Part shown: positions 35,852 to 45,276 of the stretch, piece by piece
Position numbering within the stretch: position 1 is the first letter of the stretch
Layout: each line of letters begins with the position of its first letter
From: Enemella evansiae
GTDB lineage: Bacteria; Actinomycetota; Actinomycetes; Propionibacteriales; Propionibacteriaceae
Direction of reading: 5' to 3'
NCBI RefSeq assembly: GCF_002250705.1
Contig: NZ_NMVP01000023.1
Location: 124,001-188,000 of the forward strand
Length of the DNA: 64,000 nt
The notes under the pieces: generated by a model
The model's database searches: none
The model's input: only the letters and a program-made list of their open reading frames with translations
Told to the model about the DNA's origin: nothing
Translations under genes and position numbers: made by a program

Positions 35852-35917
35852 GGGTCCAACCTCATGGTCGGACCCCCTTGCGACCGTGCATAACCCCTGA
35901 CATCTTCGTGTCGGGGT
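35852..35917. terminator. Two hairpins between cobQ and endonuclease IV gene
   Basis: GGGTCC (35852-35857) pairs with GGACCC (35870-35875). A second, stronger stem pairs ACCCC-(T)-GACA (35893-35902) with TGTCGGGGT (35909-35917), closing a TCTTCG loop with one bulged T. Either could end the cobQ transcript or regulate the next gene, whose ATG is 33 bases further on. Confidence 0.5.
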
Positions 35918-35949
35918 GGGTGTCGGGGCGGCTCGCTAGAGTCGGCGGC

Positions 35950-36738
35950 ATGTTGATGGGAGCCCATGTCGAACAGACCGATCCGGTGGCCGAGGCGGTG
36001 GCGCGAGGCGCCGACGTGGCCCAGTTCTTCCTGGGGGATCCGCAGGGCTGGAAGGCGCCGGTGGTGTCGTACGCCGGGGGTGCGGACGGGCTCAGGCAGG
36101 CCGCGGCCGATGCCGGGGTGACGCTCTATGTGCACGCTCCCTATGTGCTCAACGTCGCCACCTTCAACAACCGGATCCGGATCCCCAGCCGCAAGCTGCT
36201 GCAGCAGCACGTCAACCTGGCCGCCGAGGTCGGCGCCGCCGGGGTGATCGTGCACGGCGGACATCTCGGCGCCAAGGACGATCCGGAGAAGGGCTTCGAC
36301 AACTGGCGCAAGGCGATCGACGGGCTGGAGATGCCGGTGCCGGTGCTGATCGAGAACACCGCCGGCGGCAGTAACGCGATGGCCCGGCACCTGGAGCGGA
36401 TCGAGCGGCTCTGGGCCGCGGTGCTCTCCGCCGAGGGCGGCGACCAGGTCGGTTTCTGCCTGGACACCTGTCATGCACACGCCGGCGGCAACGAACTGCT
36501 CGGCCTGGTCGGCCGGGTGCAGGAGATCACCGGCCGGATCGACCTGGTGCACATCAACGACTCCCGCGACGACTTCGACTCCGGCGCCGACCGGCACGCC
36601 AACCTGGGCAGCGGGAACTGTGATCCCGAGGGCCTGGCGGAGGTCTGCCGGCTCGCCGGGGCACCGCTGATGCTGGAGACCCCGGGCGGGGTCGACGAAC
36701 ACCGCGCCGACCTGGACTGGCTGCGCGAACGCGTCTGA
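35950..36738 (+). CDS. nfo: Endonuclease IV (AP endonuclease, TIM barrel)
   Basis: This 262-residue TIM-barrel enzyme contains the endonuclease IV landmarks: GAHVE at the N-terminus, VHGGHLGAK, a metal-binding Glu in IENTAGG, CLDTCHAHAGG, VHINDSRDDFDSGADRHANL and LETPGG. It cuts DNA 5' of abasic sites. ATG 35950 is used; ATG 35956 is an alternative. The open frame back to 35842 runs through a hairpin and is not likely coding. It converges on the next gene with a four-base gap. Confidence 0.88.
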   Translation: MLMGAHVEQTDPVAEAVARGADVAQFFLGDPQGWKAPVVSYAGGADGLRQAAADAGVTLYVHAPYVLNVATFNNRIRIPSRKLLQQHVNLAAEVGAAGVIVHGGHLGAKDDPEKGFDNWRKAIDGLEMPVPVLIENTAGGSNAMARHLERIERLWAAVLSAEGGDQVGFCLDTCHAHAGGNELLGLVGRVQEITGRIDLVHINDSRDDFDSGADRHANLGSGNCDPEGLAEVCRLAGAPLMLETPGGVDEHRADLDWLRERV

Positions 36739-36742
36739 GCAC

Positions 36743-37792
36743 TCAACCGCGGAACGGGATCTCCGACCGCAGCACCGGTACCTCCCCGTAACCGGACGCT
36801 GCCAGCAACCGGCGTACCGAGTCGGCGGCGACCGCACCGTTGGGTGAGGGGGAGATCGCCACGGCCCGGACCGGCAGGGCGCGCGCGGTCGAGGTCAGGC
36901 TGCCGGTCCGCTCGGCCGGACCCGGTGCCGCGCCGGTGAGCCGCAGGTAGGGCGCGATGCCGTAGCCGGTCGGCCGGTAGTTCAGCGCCGCGTCCTCGGC
37001 CCGCACCGCCTCCGCAAACCCCGGGTGGGCCTGCAGGATCAGCGAGTAGCGGGTCTCCCGCTCGTCGATGAAGCCGGGATGGTTGATCAGCAGCAGCGCC
37101 TGCTGCATGTCCTCGAACAGCGCGGCCATCTTGTCCCGCACTGCGGCCGGCAACTGGGTGTCGAAGCGATCGCGCGGGTCGGGTTCAGCGGCCTCCCGAT
37201 CGGCGGCCGAATCCGGCACCTGCCCGGGGTCGATGCCGAGGGTGCGCAGCTCGGCGAGCTGGGCGTCCATCCCGTCCAGCACGGTGTCGGCGAGTTCGGC
37301 CTGCCGCTCGGGGGTGTAGCGGACCGGGGCCCAGCTCTGCCGCTGCAGGAACAACCCCGGTACCGGGCCGGGGTCGTCCGCACCGGTCGACCGTCCGCTC
37401 AGCACCGATAGCGGCTCGCGGGTGTCCAGCCCGATCGCGTACGACTCCTGCGCGCCGCCGTAGAGCCGCCACATCGCCAGCGAATCCCACAACTGGGATG
37501 CCGACAGGATGTAGAACCGGGACGCTGCCGGCCCCAGCCCGTCCTCGGAGATCCGCCGCAGCCGCTCGTCCAGTTCCGGCCGCCCCTGCCCGGCCGCCCG
37601 GGCGGCGGCCCGCTCGGCGATCAGCCGGCCCCCCAGTTGCACCTCGTGCCGATCGTTCAGGAAGGCCGCCGACGTGGCCCACAGGGTGTGCGACCGCAGG
37701 ATCGAGATCAGCCCCGGCCCGTTGGTGTAGTGCCATGCGAGCGCGGGATCCGCGCGCACCGCCTCGGACTGGTCATCGGCCACCCCCGGCAC
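36743..37792 (-). CDS. DUF2971-like protein of unknown function
   Basis: This 349-residue protein has an N-terminal half (LAWHYTNGPGLISILRSHTLWATSAAFLNDRHEV and the SQLWDSLAMWRLYG segment) that matches the pattern of DUF2971 proteins, which are often defence- or toxin-associated; no catalytic residue can be assigned. The C-terminal half ends in a segment (AVAISPSPNGAVAADSVRRLL) that looks like a conserved domain end. The start is probably GTG 37792. Confidence 0.6.
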   Translation of the reverse strand: MPGVADDQSEAVRADPALAWHYTNGPGLISILRSHTLWATSAAFLNDRHEVQLGGRLIAERAAARAAGQGRPELDERLRRISEDGLGPAASRFYILSASQLWDSLAMWRLYGGAQESYAIGLDTREPLSVLSGRSTGADDPGPVPGLFLQRQSWAPVRYTPERQAELADTVLDGMDAQLAELRTLGIDPGQVPDSAADREAAEPDPRDRFDTQLPAAVRDKMAALFEDMQQALLLINHPGFIDERETRYSLILQAHPGFAEAVRAEDAALNYRPTGYGIAPYLRLTGAAPGPAERTGSLTSTARALPVRAVAISPSPNGAVAADSVRRLLAASGYGEVPVLRSEIPFRG

Positions 37793-37862
37793 GATACGCC
37801 GCCGGTACGCCGCCAGTGGTCACGGCTCGCACCCGGCGTACCGGCGTCGATAGGGTGCGGGC

Positions 37863-38630
37863 ATGCCCACTGCCCTGATCACCGGAGGAACGGCCGGTAT
37901 CGGCGCGACCTTCGCCCGCCAGCTCGCCGCCCGCGGCGACGATCTGGTGCTCGTCGCCCGCGACGCCGACCGACTGGCGACCTACGCCGCGGAGCTGCGC
38001 AGCAGCTACGGGGTCGAGGTGGAGACGCTGACCGCCGATCTGGCCGACCGGGAGCAGACCCAGCGGGTCGCGGACCGGCTCGAGGACCCGGACCGGCCGA
38101 TCGAGGTGCTGATCAACAACGCCGGTTTCGGGCTCAGCTCCAACCTGCTCAACCCCGACACCGCCGTCGATGAGCGGGCCCTGGACGTGATGTGCCGGGC
38201 GGTGCTGGTTCTCGGTGGCGCGGCCGCCCGGGCGATGAAGGCCCGCGGGCACGGCCGGATCCTGAACACCTCCTCCACCGCCGGTTTCGTCGCGATGGGC
38301 CACTATTCGGCGATCAAGGCCTGGGTGACCAGCTATTCCGAGAGCCTGGCCACCCAGCTCCGCGGCACCGGGGTGACGGTGACCGCGCTCTGCCCCGGTT
38401 GGGTGCACACCGAATTCCACGATCGGGCCAACATCAACGCCAGCTCGATCCCCAGCTGGGCCTGGATCGATGCGGACCGGCTGGTCGCCGACGCGCTCGT
38501 CGACCTGGACCGCGGCCGGGTGATCTCGGTGCCGACCCCGCTGTGGAAGACCGCGATCACGGTGGCCAAGTTCCTGCCGCGGTCGGTGATCCGCACGATC
38601 TCGGCCAGGCTGACCTCCCGGCGGCACTGA
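37863..38630 (+). CDS. Short-chain dehydrogenase/reductase
   Basis: This 255-residue classical SDR has TGGTAGIGA (7-15), NNAG (85-88), the catalytic Ser near 137 and YSAIK (Tyr148, Lys152). The C-terminal extension (RSVIRTISARLTS) is basic. It is followed 15 bases later by an acyltransferase and then an alkyl-DHAP-synthase-like gene. SDRs in such a context can reduce acyl- or alkyl-dihydroxyacetone phosphate; this role is inferred from the neighbours. Confidence 0.85.
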   Translation: MPTALITGGTAGIGATFARQLAARGDDLVLVARDADRLATYAAELRSSYGVEVETLTADLADREQTQRVADRLEDPDRPIEVLINNAGFGLSSNLLNPDTAVDERALDVMCRAVLVLGGAAARAMKARGHGRILNTSSTAGFVAMGHYSAIKAWVTSYSESLATQLRGTGVTVTALCPGWVHTEFHDRANINASSIPSWAWIDADRLVADALVDLDRGRVISVPTPLWKTAITVAKFLPRSVIRTISARLTSRRH

Positions 38631-38645
38631 AGGGGGCACTAGTCT

Positions 38646-39437
38646 GTGGCGGTGAGTGAAAGAGGGCGCTACACCTCGCGTGCCCATCGGGCGGCGCGAT
38701 TCGTGGCCCAGCAGCTGATGCTGAAGCCCGCGGTGTGGGGCCTGGTGGACGTCACGGTGTACGGCCGGGAACGGTTGCGTGACCTGTCCGACCCCTTCAT
38801 CGTGGTCTCCAACCACTCCTCCCACCTCGACTCCCCGCTGATCATCGGCGGCCTGCCGCGCCGGCTGTCCCGGCATCTGGCCACCGGGGCGGCCGCCGAC
38901 TACTTCTTCGAATCCTTCTGGCGGCGCGCCCCCACCTCGCTGTTCTTCAACGCCTTCCCGGTGGAACGCGGCTTCAGCCAGCGGCAGAAGGGCGAGCGCG
39001 GCTCCCGGTCCCGCGGCATGTCCGGCCACCTGCTCAACGACGGCGTACCGCTGCTGCTCTTCCCCGAGGGCACCCGCTCCAAGACCAAGGCGATGGGCCG
39101 GTTCACCCCCGGGGTCGCGGCGCTGTGCATCTCCCGCAATGTGCCCTGCCTCCCGGTCGCCCTGGTCGGTGCGGCGCTGGCGATGCCGCGCGGCGCCAGC
39201 CTGCCGCGCTGGGGTCGCCCGTCGGTGCACGTCGTCTTCGGCGATCCGATGTGGGCCGAGCCCGGCGAGACCGCACACCAGTTCTCGGAGCGGATCGCGA
39301 GCTACATCCGCGAACTGCACGACACCACCGCCCAGGCCGTCGGTCTGCCGCGGATGCAGGACTACGAAGAGGCCGCGCTGGCGGAGAAGATGACCAGGAG
39401 CCTCGACTCGCCCGATGAGAAGGAGAACGACCAATGA
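38646..39437 (+). CDS. PlsC-family lysophospholipid/DHAP acyltransferase
   Basis: This 263-residue acyltransferase has the catalytic block NHSSHLD (56-62) and the substrate-binding block FPEGTRS (139-145). Family members acylate lysophosphatidate, glycerol-3-phosphate or dihydroxyacetone phosphate. GTG 38646 or GTG 38652 is the start. The end overlaps the next gene's ATG by four bases, so it is probably co-translated with the alkyl-DHAP-synthase-like enzyme. Confidence 0.87.
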   Translation: MAVSERGRYTSRAHRAARFVAQQLMLKPAVWGLVDVTVYGRERLRDLSDPFIVVSNHSSHLDSPLIIGGLPRRLSRHLATGAAADYFFESFWRRAPTSLFFNAFPVERGFSQRQKGERGSRSRGMSGHLLNDGVPLLLFPEGTRSKTKAMGRFTPGVAALCISRNVPCLPVALVGAALAMPRGASLPRWGRPSVHVVFGDPMWAEPGETAHQFSERIASYIRELHDTTAQAVGLPRMQDYEEAALAEKMTRSLDSPDEKENDQ

Positions 39438-41152
39438 ACGGCGTCAAGCACATGAAGTGGTGGGGTTGGGGTGTCGACGGCGTCGCTTTCCACCACGAGG
39501 ACAAGCCGAACTTCGCGCCGTTCGTGCTGGAGAAGGTCGGCCTGGATCTGGATGCCCCCGCCGGCCGGCCGCCGGCCTTCGACGAGATCGAGGTGCCGGC
39601 CTCCCGGCTCGGCGACCCGCTGCGCGGCCAACTCGTCGACGCGCTCGGTGAGAAATATGTGGTCACCGAGGACATGGACCGGGTGGTGCACACCTTCGGC
39701 AAGTCCGTCCGGGACCTGATCCGGATGCGCCGCAGCCAGCTCAAGCGGGTGCCCGATGTGGTCGTCTACCCCGCCGACGAGGAGCAGGTACGCCGGGTCG
39801 TCGACGCGGTGGTCGAGGCCGATGCGGTGCTGATCCCCTTCGGCGGCGGGTCCAACATCGTCGGCGCCCTGGAGCCGCTGGCCGGTGAGGACCGCCAGGT
39901 CGTCTCGCTGGATCTGGGCCGGTTGAACAAGGTGCTGGAGATCGATGAGGAGGCCGGGCTGGCCCGGATCCAGGCCGGTGCGCTCGGCCCGGCGCTGGAG
40001 GAGCAGCTGAACCGGCGCGGCTGGACGATGGGCCACTTCCCCGATTCCTTCACCCACTCCACCCTCGGCGGCTGGATCGCCACCCGGTCCTCGGGCATGC
40101 AGTCCGACAAGTACGGCGACATCGGCGATGTCACCCGCGGGCTGCGGATGGTGCAGCCGGGGGACGTGCTGGTGCTCAACCCGCTGCCGGCCACCTCCAC
40201 CGGGCCGAGCGTGCGGGAGATGATCCTCGGCTCGGAGGGCCGGCTCGGCGTGATCACCGAGGCCTGGGTGAACGTGCACCGGCTGCCCGAGGAGCGGGTG
40301 GTGCTGGCGTACTTCTTCCCCGACTGGTCCCGGGCGCTGCGCGCGATGCAGGCGATCAGCAAGTCCGAGGCCCAGGTGATCGTGGCCCGGGTCTCCGATC
40401 CCCGCGAGACCGCCTTCTCCTTCGCCACCCAGAAGAAGCAGAAGGGCGTCAAGAAGTACGCCACCGAGGCGATCTTCAAGCTGTTGCAGCGCCGCGGCTG
40501 GGATCTGGACAAGCTGTGCATGAGCTTCATCGGCTTCGAGGGCTCCAAGGCGCACGTCGCCCGGCAGAAGCAGCTGGTCAAGGAGCTCGTCACCGAGCAC
40601 GGCGGCATGGTCGTCGGCAAGGGCCCCGGCGCGCTCTACGACCAGAAGAAGTTCGACACCCCCTACCTGCGCGACTTCCTGCTGGACCGGGGCGCGGCGG
40701 CGGACGTGTCGGAGACCGCGGCACCCTATTCCAAGCTGGAACCGCTGTATGACAACACGATCGCCGCCGCCGAGGAGGCGATGGCCGAGGTGGGCTCGCA
40801 GGGCTACATCATGTGCCACCTCTCGCACAACTACCACTCCGGCGCCTGCCTCTATTTCACCTTCGCGATCGCCGACGACTCCGAGCAGGTGCTGGACAAG
40901 TACGACCACGTGAAGCGGGCCATCCAGCAGTCCTTCATCGACTCCTCCGGCACCCTGTCCCACCACCACGGGGTGGGTCTGGAGCACGCCCCGTGGATGA
41001 GCCAGGACGTCTCCCCGGCCGGTGAGCGGATGATCGGCGAACTGTTCGACGGGGTCGACCCGAAGGGCAATCTGAACCCCGGAAAGATCGTGCACGAAGG
41101 AAAGCCGGGCATCTCGGTGCTGTCCTCGGAGCACCAGCAGGGCGGGCGGTGA
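39434..41152 (+). CDS. Alkyldihydroxyacetonephosphate synthase-like FAD enzyme (AGPS type)
   Basis: This 572-residue FAD-linked oxidase-fold protein shows AGPS hallmarks: an N-terminal KWWGWG, the PCMH FAD-binding segment IPFGGGSNIVG (134-144), GHFPDSFTHSTLGGWIATRSSG, and the triple-histidine motif SHHHGVG (His510-512) that in AGPS lies at the active site. AGPS replaces the acyl group of acyl-DHAP with an alkyl group, the committed step of ether lipid formation. It sits directly after a PlsC-type acyltransferase and an SDR and overlaps the next GNAT gene as GTGA. Confidence 0.85.
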   Translation: MNGVKHMKWWGWGVDGVAFHHEDKPNFAPFVLEKVGLDLDAPAGRPPAFDEIEVPASRLGDPLRGQLVDALGEKYVVTEDMDRVVHTFGKSVRDLIRMRRSQLKRVPDVVVYPADEEQVRRVVDAVVEADAVLIPFGGGSNIVGALEPLAGEDRQVVSLDLGRLNKVLEIDEEAGLARIQAGALGPALEEQLNRRGWTMGHFPDSFTHSTLGGWIATRSSGMQSDKYGDIGDVTRGLRMVQPGDVLVLNPLPATSTGPSVREMILGSEGRLGVITEAWVNVHRLPEERVVLAYFFPDWSRALRAMQAISKSEAQVIVARVSDPRETAFSFATQKKQKGVKKYATEAIFKLLQRRGWDLDKLCMSFIGFEGSKAHVARQKQLVKELVTEHGGMVVGKGPGALYDQKKFDTPYLRDFLLDRGAAADVSETAAPYSKLEPLYDNTIAAAEEAMAEVGSQGYIMCHLSHNYHSGACLYFTFAIADDSEQVLDKYDHVKRAIQQSFIDSSGTLSHHHGVGLEHAPWMSQDVSPAGERMIGELFDGVDPKGNLNPGKIVHEGKPGISVLSSEHQQGGR

Positions 41153-41664
41153 CCACTGCCCCGCTGCCGCCGCGCACGCTGACCGGCGGGGCGGTGCTGC
41201 GTCCCGCGGTCGCCGGTGACGCGGCCGGGATCCTGCGCTGCATCCAACAGCTCGCCACCTATGAGCGGGAACCCGACGCCGTGGCGAACACCGAGGCGCA
41301 GCTCACCGAGACGCTGTTCGGCACCGAGCCGAAGGCATTCGCGCACGTCGTCGAGCGCGACGGCGGGATCGTCGGGATCGCGGTCTGGTTCCTCACCTAC
41401 TCCACCTGGACCGGCCGGCACGGCATCTGGCTGGAGGACCTGTGGGTCGACGAATCCCAGCGCGGGCAGGGTTACGGCAAGGCACTCATCGCCTCGCTGG
41501 CGCAGCTGTGCGTGCAGCGCGGCTATCCGCGGTTGGAGTGGACGGTGCTCGACTGGAACGAACCGTCGATCGCGTTCTATCGCTCGATCGGCGCGCTGCC
41601 GTTGAGCGAGTGGACCTCGCAGCGGCTCACCGGTGCGGCCCTGGCCGCGCTCGCCGACGGGTGA
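41149..41664 (+). CDS. GNAT N-acetyltransferase
   Basis: This 171-residue GCN5-related acetyltransferase has the WLEDLWVDESQRGQGYGKAL motif A for acetyl-CoA binding and a C-terminal DWNEPSIAFYRSIG. The early part (CIQQLATYEREPD) resembles polyamine acetyltransferases. It overlaps both neighbours by four bases (GTGA). Substrate unknown. Confidence 0.8.
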   Translation: MTTAPLPPRTLTGGAVLRPAVAGDAAGILRCIQQLATYEREPDAVANTEAQLTETLFGTEPKAFAHVVERDGGIVGIAVWFLTYSTWTGRHGIWLEDLWVDESQRGQGYGKALIASLAQLCVQRGYPRLEWTVLDWNEPSIAFYRSIGALPLSEWTSQRLTGAALAALADG

Positions 41665-42137
41665 GCGCCGCGACGCTGCGGCCGGCCGGCCCCGCCGACG
41701 CCGATGCCGGCGCGCTGCTGGAGCAGCGGATCACCACCCCGGCGTTCGCGCACATCTTCCCGCCGGCGGAGTTTCCCTTTCCGGTGCAGGAGATCCGGGC
41801 GAAGTGGCACCGCGAACTGGCCGATCCGGCGTACCTGATCTGGTGGGCCGAACGCGACGGGACCGGCCTGGGCTACTGCGCCACCCATGAGGACTGGATC
41901 GACCACCTCGGCGTGCTCGCCACCGAGGCCGGTACCGGATTGGCGCATCGCCTGCTGCAGCAGGGATTGCGGACGATCGCCGAGCGCGGGTACGCCAGCG
42001 CCCGGCTCTGGGTGCTGGCCGAGAACCATCGCGCCCGGGCCTTCTATGCCAAGCACGGCTGGGTCGGTGACGGCACCGTGGAGGCGACCGAGTACCCGCC
42101 CCATCCGGCGAAGCTGCGGTACCGGATCGACCTCTGA
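41661..42137 (+). CDS. GNAT N-acetyltransferase
   Basis: This 158-residue protein runs from GTG 41661, which overlaps the previous stop. The acetyl-CoA motif is LGVLATEAGTGLAHRLLQ, followed by LWVLAENHRARAFYAKHGW, a standard GNAT C-terminus. It is only distantly similar to the preceding GNAT and is not an obvious duplicate. Substrate unknown. Confidence 0.8.
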   Translation: MSAATLRPAGPADADAGALLEQRITTPAFAHIFPPAEFPFPVQEIRAKWHRELADPAYLIWWAERDGTGLGYCATHEDWIDHLGVLATEAGTGLAHRLLQQGLRTIAERGYASARLWVLAENHRARAFYAKHGWVGDGTVEATEYPPHPAKLRYRIDL

Positions 42138-42274
42138 CGCGGGCGTCGCCCCGCACCACGCTCAACCCGAACGACACTGGTCAGACCATGGACAGTCGGG
42201 GGAGCACCGATTAGGTTGCTGACACACGTCACACCCCAGCCACACCGTTGTGGCACGACGAAAGGTGCACCTCC

Positions 42275-44167
42275 ATGCTCCGCCGACCCCTGCTGGCCGC
42301 CACCGCGGCCCTGACGCTGGGACCCCTGACGCTGGGAATTGGCCCCGCGCTGGCGTACGCCGCACCGCCGGCCGCCACCGACACCGCCGCGGCACCCGCG
42401 CCGGTGGGTGCCGCCCCGGGCATCACCAACGCACAGAACGACCGGGTGCCCGACGGCGCCGCCTGGAGCGAGGACTACTTCGGCTCCACCGACGGCGTCG
42501 AACTGCATGCCGACATCCTGCGGCCCGCCAACCTGAAGCCCACCGACCGCTCCCCGGTGATCCTGTCGGTCGGGCCCTACTTCGCCCATATCGGCCAGAC
42601 CGGTGACGACGGGTTCAGCCAGACCGGCCCCTCCGAGCGCTTCAACGACCTGATCGAGGGCGGGCAGCTGATGGAGCGCGGCTACACCGTGGTGCTGGTG
42701 GACCTGCGCGGGTTCGGCGGCTCCACCGGCTGTCTCGACTGGGGTGGCCCCGGGGAGCAGGCCGATGTCGACGCGGCGATCCGCTGGTCGGCGACCCAAC
42801 CCTGGTCGACCGGCAAGGTCGGCCTCTACGGCAAGTCCTACGACGGCGTCACCGGCCTGATCGGCAACAACCTGGGCACCCCCGGGCTGTCGGCGGTGGT
42901 CGCCCAGGAACCGGTGTGGGATCTCTACAACTACCTGTTCAGCAACGGCGTCCCGCGCCCGAACGTGACCGGCACGCCCCGGGCGTACAACTCGATCGCG
43001 AGCCTGCCCGGGATGGCCGACGACACCGATCGGTACAAGAAGAACGCCGATTTCGAGAAGTCGAATCCGCAGTGCTTCGCGAACAATCTGAGCAACAACA
43101 ACAATCCCGACCACAACTCGCCCTACTGGCAGGCGCGCAACCTGGCCGCGCAGGCCGCCGGGTCGAGCACCCCGCTGATCGTCACCCAGGGCTTCCTGGA
43201 GAACAACACCAAGCCCGAGGCGATGGAGACCTACCTGAACAACCACACCGGTGAGGAACGCGGTTGGTTGGGACCGTGGGAACACGTGCGCGGCAACGAG
43301 ACCGACAGCGCCGGTCGGCTCAAGATGGGCCGCGAGGGCTGGTTCGACGAGGTGATGCGCTTCTATGACAAGAACCTCAAGGGCATCCAGCCGAGCGTCA
43401 TCGATCCGAACTTCGCGGTCCAGGACAACTACGGCAGCTGGCGCCAGCAGGCCGCCTGGACCGGTCCGCGGACCGACTTCTCGGTGAACCTGCAGTCCGG
43501 CACCTTCATAGACGCCGGCCGGGACACCCGGGCGCTGGCGACCGAGGCGGCCCAGGGGCAGCGCAACGGTCAGAAGTGGGACATGGAGAACGCCCCGCCC
43601 GGCAACTCGGCACAGGCCCGATCCCGCAAGCCCGCGAAACCCGGCAACCCGGGCAACTCCGGTGAGGTCACCGACAGCTACGTCCGCTACAGCCAACCGG
43701 TGAAGAACGACGTCCGATTGACCGGTACGCCGAAGGTCACCATGCAGGTCGACGTGCCGCCGGGTGTCACCTCCTCGCAGGTGATGGTGCGGCTGTGGGA
43801 CGTCTCCCCCGGCGCCCAGGCCGACGGCAGCCGGCAGGCGGTGATGTTCAACGAGAACGTGGCCCGGATCTCCGGTGACGGGGAGCTGAGCTTCGAGCTG
43901 AAGTCGCAGGACTGGAAGCTGCTGGCCGGGCACAGCCTGGCGGTCAGCATCGGCTCGGTGGACGGCAACGGCAGCTGGATCGTCACCCCGACCAACCAGC
44001 CGATCCGGGTCAAGCAGGCCAAGCTCGACCTGGCCACCCAGAACCCGGCCGGCGACATCCCGACCCACGGTGGCCGGGCGCCCTGGCTGGACTACTACCT
44101 GGAGCGCTACACCGGTTCGATCCCGGCGGGCAACGGCACCTTCGCCCTGAAGGAGGCCAAGCGGTGA
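42275..44167 (+). CDS. Secreted CocE/NonD-family X-Pro-type serine hydrolase
   Basis: This 630-residue protein runs from ATG 42275. Residues 1 to about 35 form a signal peptide (RRP followed by a hydrophobic core and an ALAYAAP cleavage region). The alpha/beta-hydrolase domain has GFGGSTG and the nucleophile elbow GKSYDG (Ser188). The C-terminal jelly-roll domain (from about 460) has the X-Pro dipeptidyl peptidase C-terminal pattern ending WIVTPTNQPIRV. Such enzymes hydrolyse esters or X-Pro peptides outside the cell. A strong terminator follows. Confidence 0.85.
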   Translation: MLRRPLLAATAALTLGPLTLGIGPALAYAAPPAATDTAAAPAPVGAAPGITNAQNDRVPDGAAWSEDYFGSTDGVELHADILRPANLKPTDRSPVILSVGPYFAHIGQTGDDGFSQTGPSERFNDLIEGGQLMERGYTVVLVDLRGFGGSTGCLDWGGPGEQADVDAAIRWSATQPWSTGKVGLYGKSYDGVTGLIGNNLGTPGLSAVVAQEPVWDLYNYLFSNGVPRPNVTGTPRAYNSIASLPGMADDTDRYKKNADFEKSNPQCFANNLSNNNNPDHNSPYWQARNLAAQAAGSSTPLIVTQGFLENNTKPEAMETYLNNHTGEERGWLGPWEHVRGNETDSAGRLKMGREGWFDEVMRFYDKNLKGIQPSVIDPNFAVQDNYGSWRQQAAWTGPRTDFSVNLQSGTFIDAGRDTRALATEAAQGQRNGQKWDMENAPPGNSAQARSRKPAKPGNPGNSGEVTDSYVRYSQPVKNDVRLTGTPKVTMQVDVPPGVTSSQVMVRLWDVSPGAQADGSRQAVMFNENVARISGDGELSFELKSQDWKLLAGHSLAVSIGSVDGNGSWIVTPTNQPIRVKQAKLDLATQNPAGDIPTHGGRAPWLDYYLERYTGSIPAGNGTFALKEAKR

Positions 44168-44225
44168 GGGAGACCGGGCGGTGAGGGAGGCCGGGCGCTG
44201 AGTCGGCGACGACGCCGCCGACACC

Positions 44226-44264
44226 GGTATCCGCCGGGCCCCCGGGCCCGGCGGATACCTTTTT
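44226..44264 (+). terminator. Rho-independent terminator
   Basis: A perfect 16-base stem (left arm 44226-44241, right arm 44244-44259; GGTATCCGCC pairs with GGCGGATACC) is followed by five T residues. It closes the CocE-type hydrolase gene and precedes the end of the converging LysR gene. Confidence 0.93.
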
Positions 44265-44286
44265 CTAGGGATGTCTAGTGCGTGCG

Positions 44287-45204
44287 CTATCCATCGGTAT
44301 CGGCCCCGATCGAGGTGGCCTCGGCGGTCAGCTCGGTGAGCACGGCGCGCACCGCCCGGCGTACCCCGCGTTCGGGATGGACCAGCGCCTCGACATGCCG
44401 GCGCAACCGGACATCGGTGACCGGCAGCAGCACCAGCCCCGGTACGGCGTGCAGCGCGGTGGTGTGGCGCGGCAACAGGGCCACCCCGTGCCCGGTGGCG
44501 ACGAGTCGTTCGGCCAGCTGGAAGTTCACCGAGCGGTGCCGCACCCGGGCCGGGTTGCCCGCGGTGGTGGCGAGCGCGGTGAGGATCCGATCGAGCGGAA
44601 ATCCTTGTGGTACGCCGATCCAGGGCTCGTCGACGACGTCGGCCGCGCGCACCCCGGAGCGGCCGGCCAACCGGTGATCGACCGGTACCGCGACATCGAC
44701 CGGTTCGGTGAACAGCGGATGCACCTCGACCCGGTCCCGGCCGGCGGGGATCGCGTCGTCACCACGGTGGCCGATCACGATGTCGTGCTGGCCGGTGAGG
44801 GCGGCGAAGCTGTCGGAGGAGACGTCCTGGTCGGCGAGTTCGAGTCGCAGATCGGGCCGGTCGCCGAGCCGGTTGAGCAGCCCGGGGAGCAGCAGTTCGC
44901 CGGCCGAGTGGAAGGTCGCCACCCGCACGGTGCCACCGGGGGCCTGCTGCCACGCGGCCCACTCCTCCTCCAACTCCGCCATCGCCACCGCGACCCGGCG
45001 GGAGGCCGCGGCCAGGGCCGCCCCGGCGTCGGTCAGCCGGACGCCGCGGCCGTCGCGCTCGACCAACCGCGCACCCACCGACCGCTGCAATGCCTTCAAC
45101 TGTTGGGAAACCGCGCTCGGCGTACGCCCGGTCTCCAGCGCCGCATCGGTCACCGACCCATACTCGGCCAGCGCGCGGAGCGCTTCGAGCTGAGCAAGAT
45201 CCAT
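44287..45204 (-). CDS. LysR-family regulator
   Basis: This 305-residue LysR-type protein has an N-terminal winged helix (LAQLEALRALAEYGSVTDAALETGRTPSAVSQQLKAL region, residues 3-38) and a periplasmic-binding-like ligand domain. It diverges from an EamA exporter gene with 72 bases between, so it probably controls that gene. The ligand is unknown. Confidence 0.88.
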   Translation of the reverse strand: MDLAQLEALRALAEYGSVTDAALETGRTPSAVSQQLKALQRSVGARLVERDGRGVRLTDAGAALAAASRRVAVAMAELEEEWAAWQQAPGGTVRVATFHSAGELLLPGLLNRLGDRPDLRLELADQDVSSDSFAALTGQHDIVIGHRGDDAIPAGRDRVEVHPLFTEPVDVAVPVDHRLAGRSGVRAADVVDEPWIGVPQGFPLDRILTALATTAGNPARVRHRSVNFQLAERLVATGHGVALLPRHTTALHAVPGLVLLPVTDVRLRRHVEALVHPERGVRRAVRAVLTELTAEATSIGADTDG

Positions 45205-45221
45205 GAAGGGATGCTACATCG

Positions 45222-45240
45222 TCACTTCAGAACATTGTGA
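45222..45240. promoter_or_regulatory. TCAC-N11-GTGA dyad, putative LysR site
   Basis: TCAC (45222-45225) and GTGA (45237-45240) are inverted repeats separated by 11 bases, matching the T-N11-A LysR box form. It lies between the divergent LysR and EamA genes. Binding is inferred. Confidence 0.5.
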
Positions 45241-45276
45241 TTGTCCTTCACTGATCGCCGGGCGCAGGATGAAACC

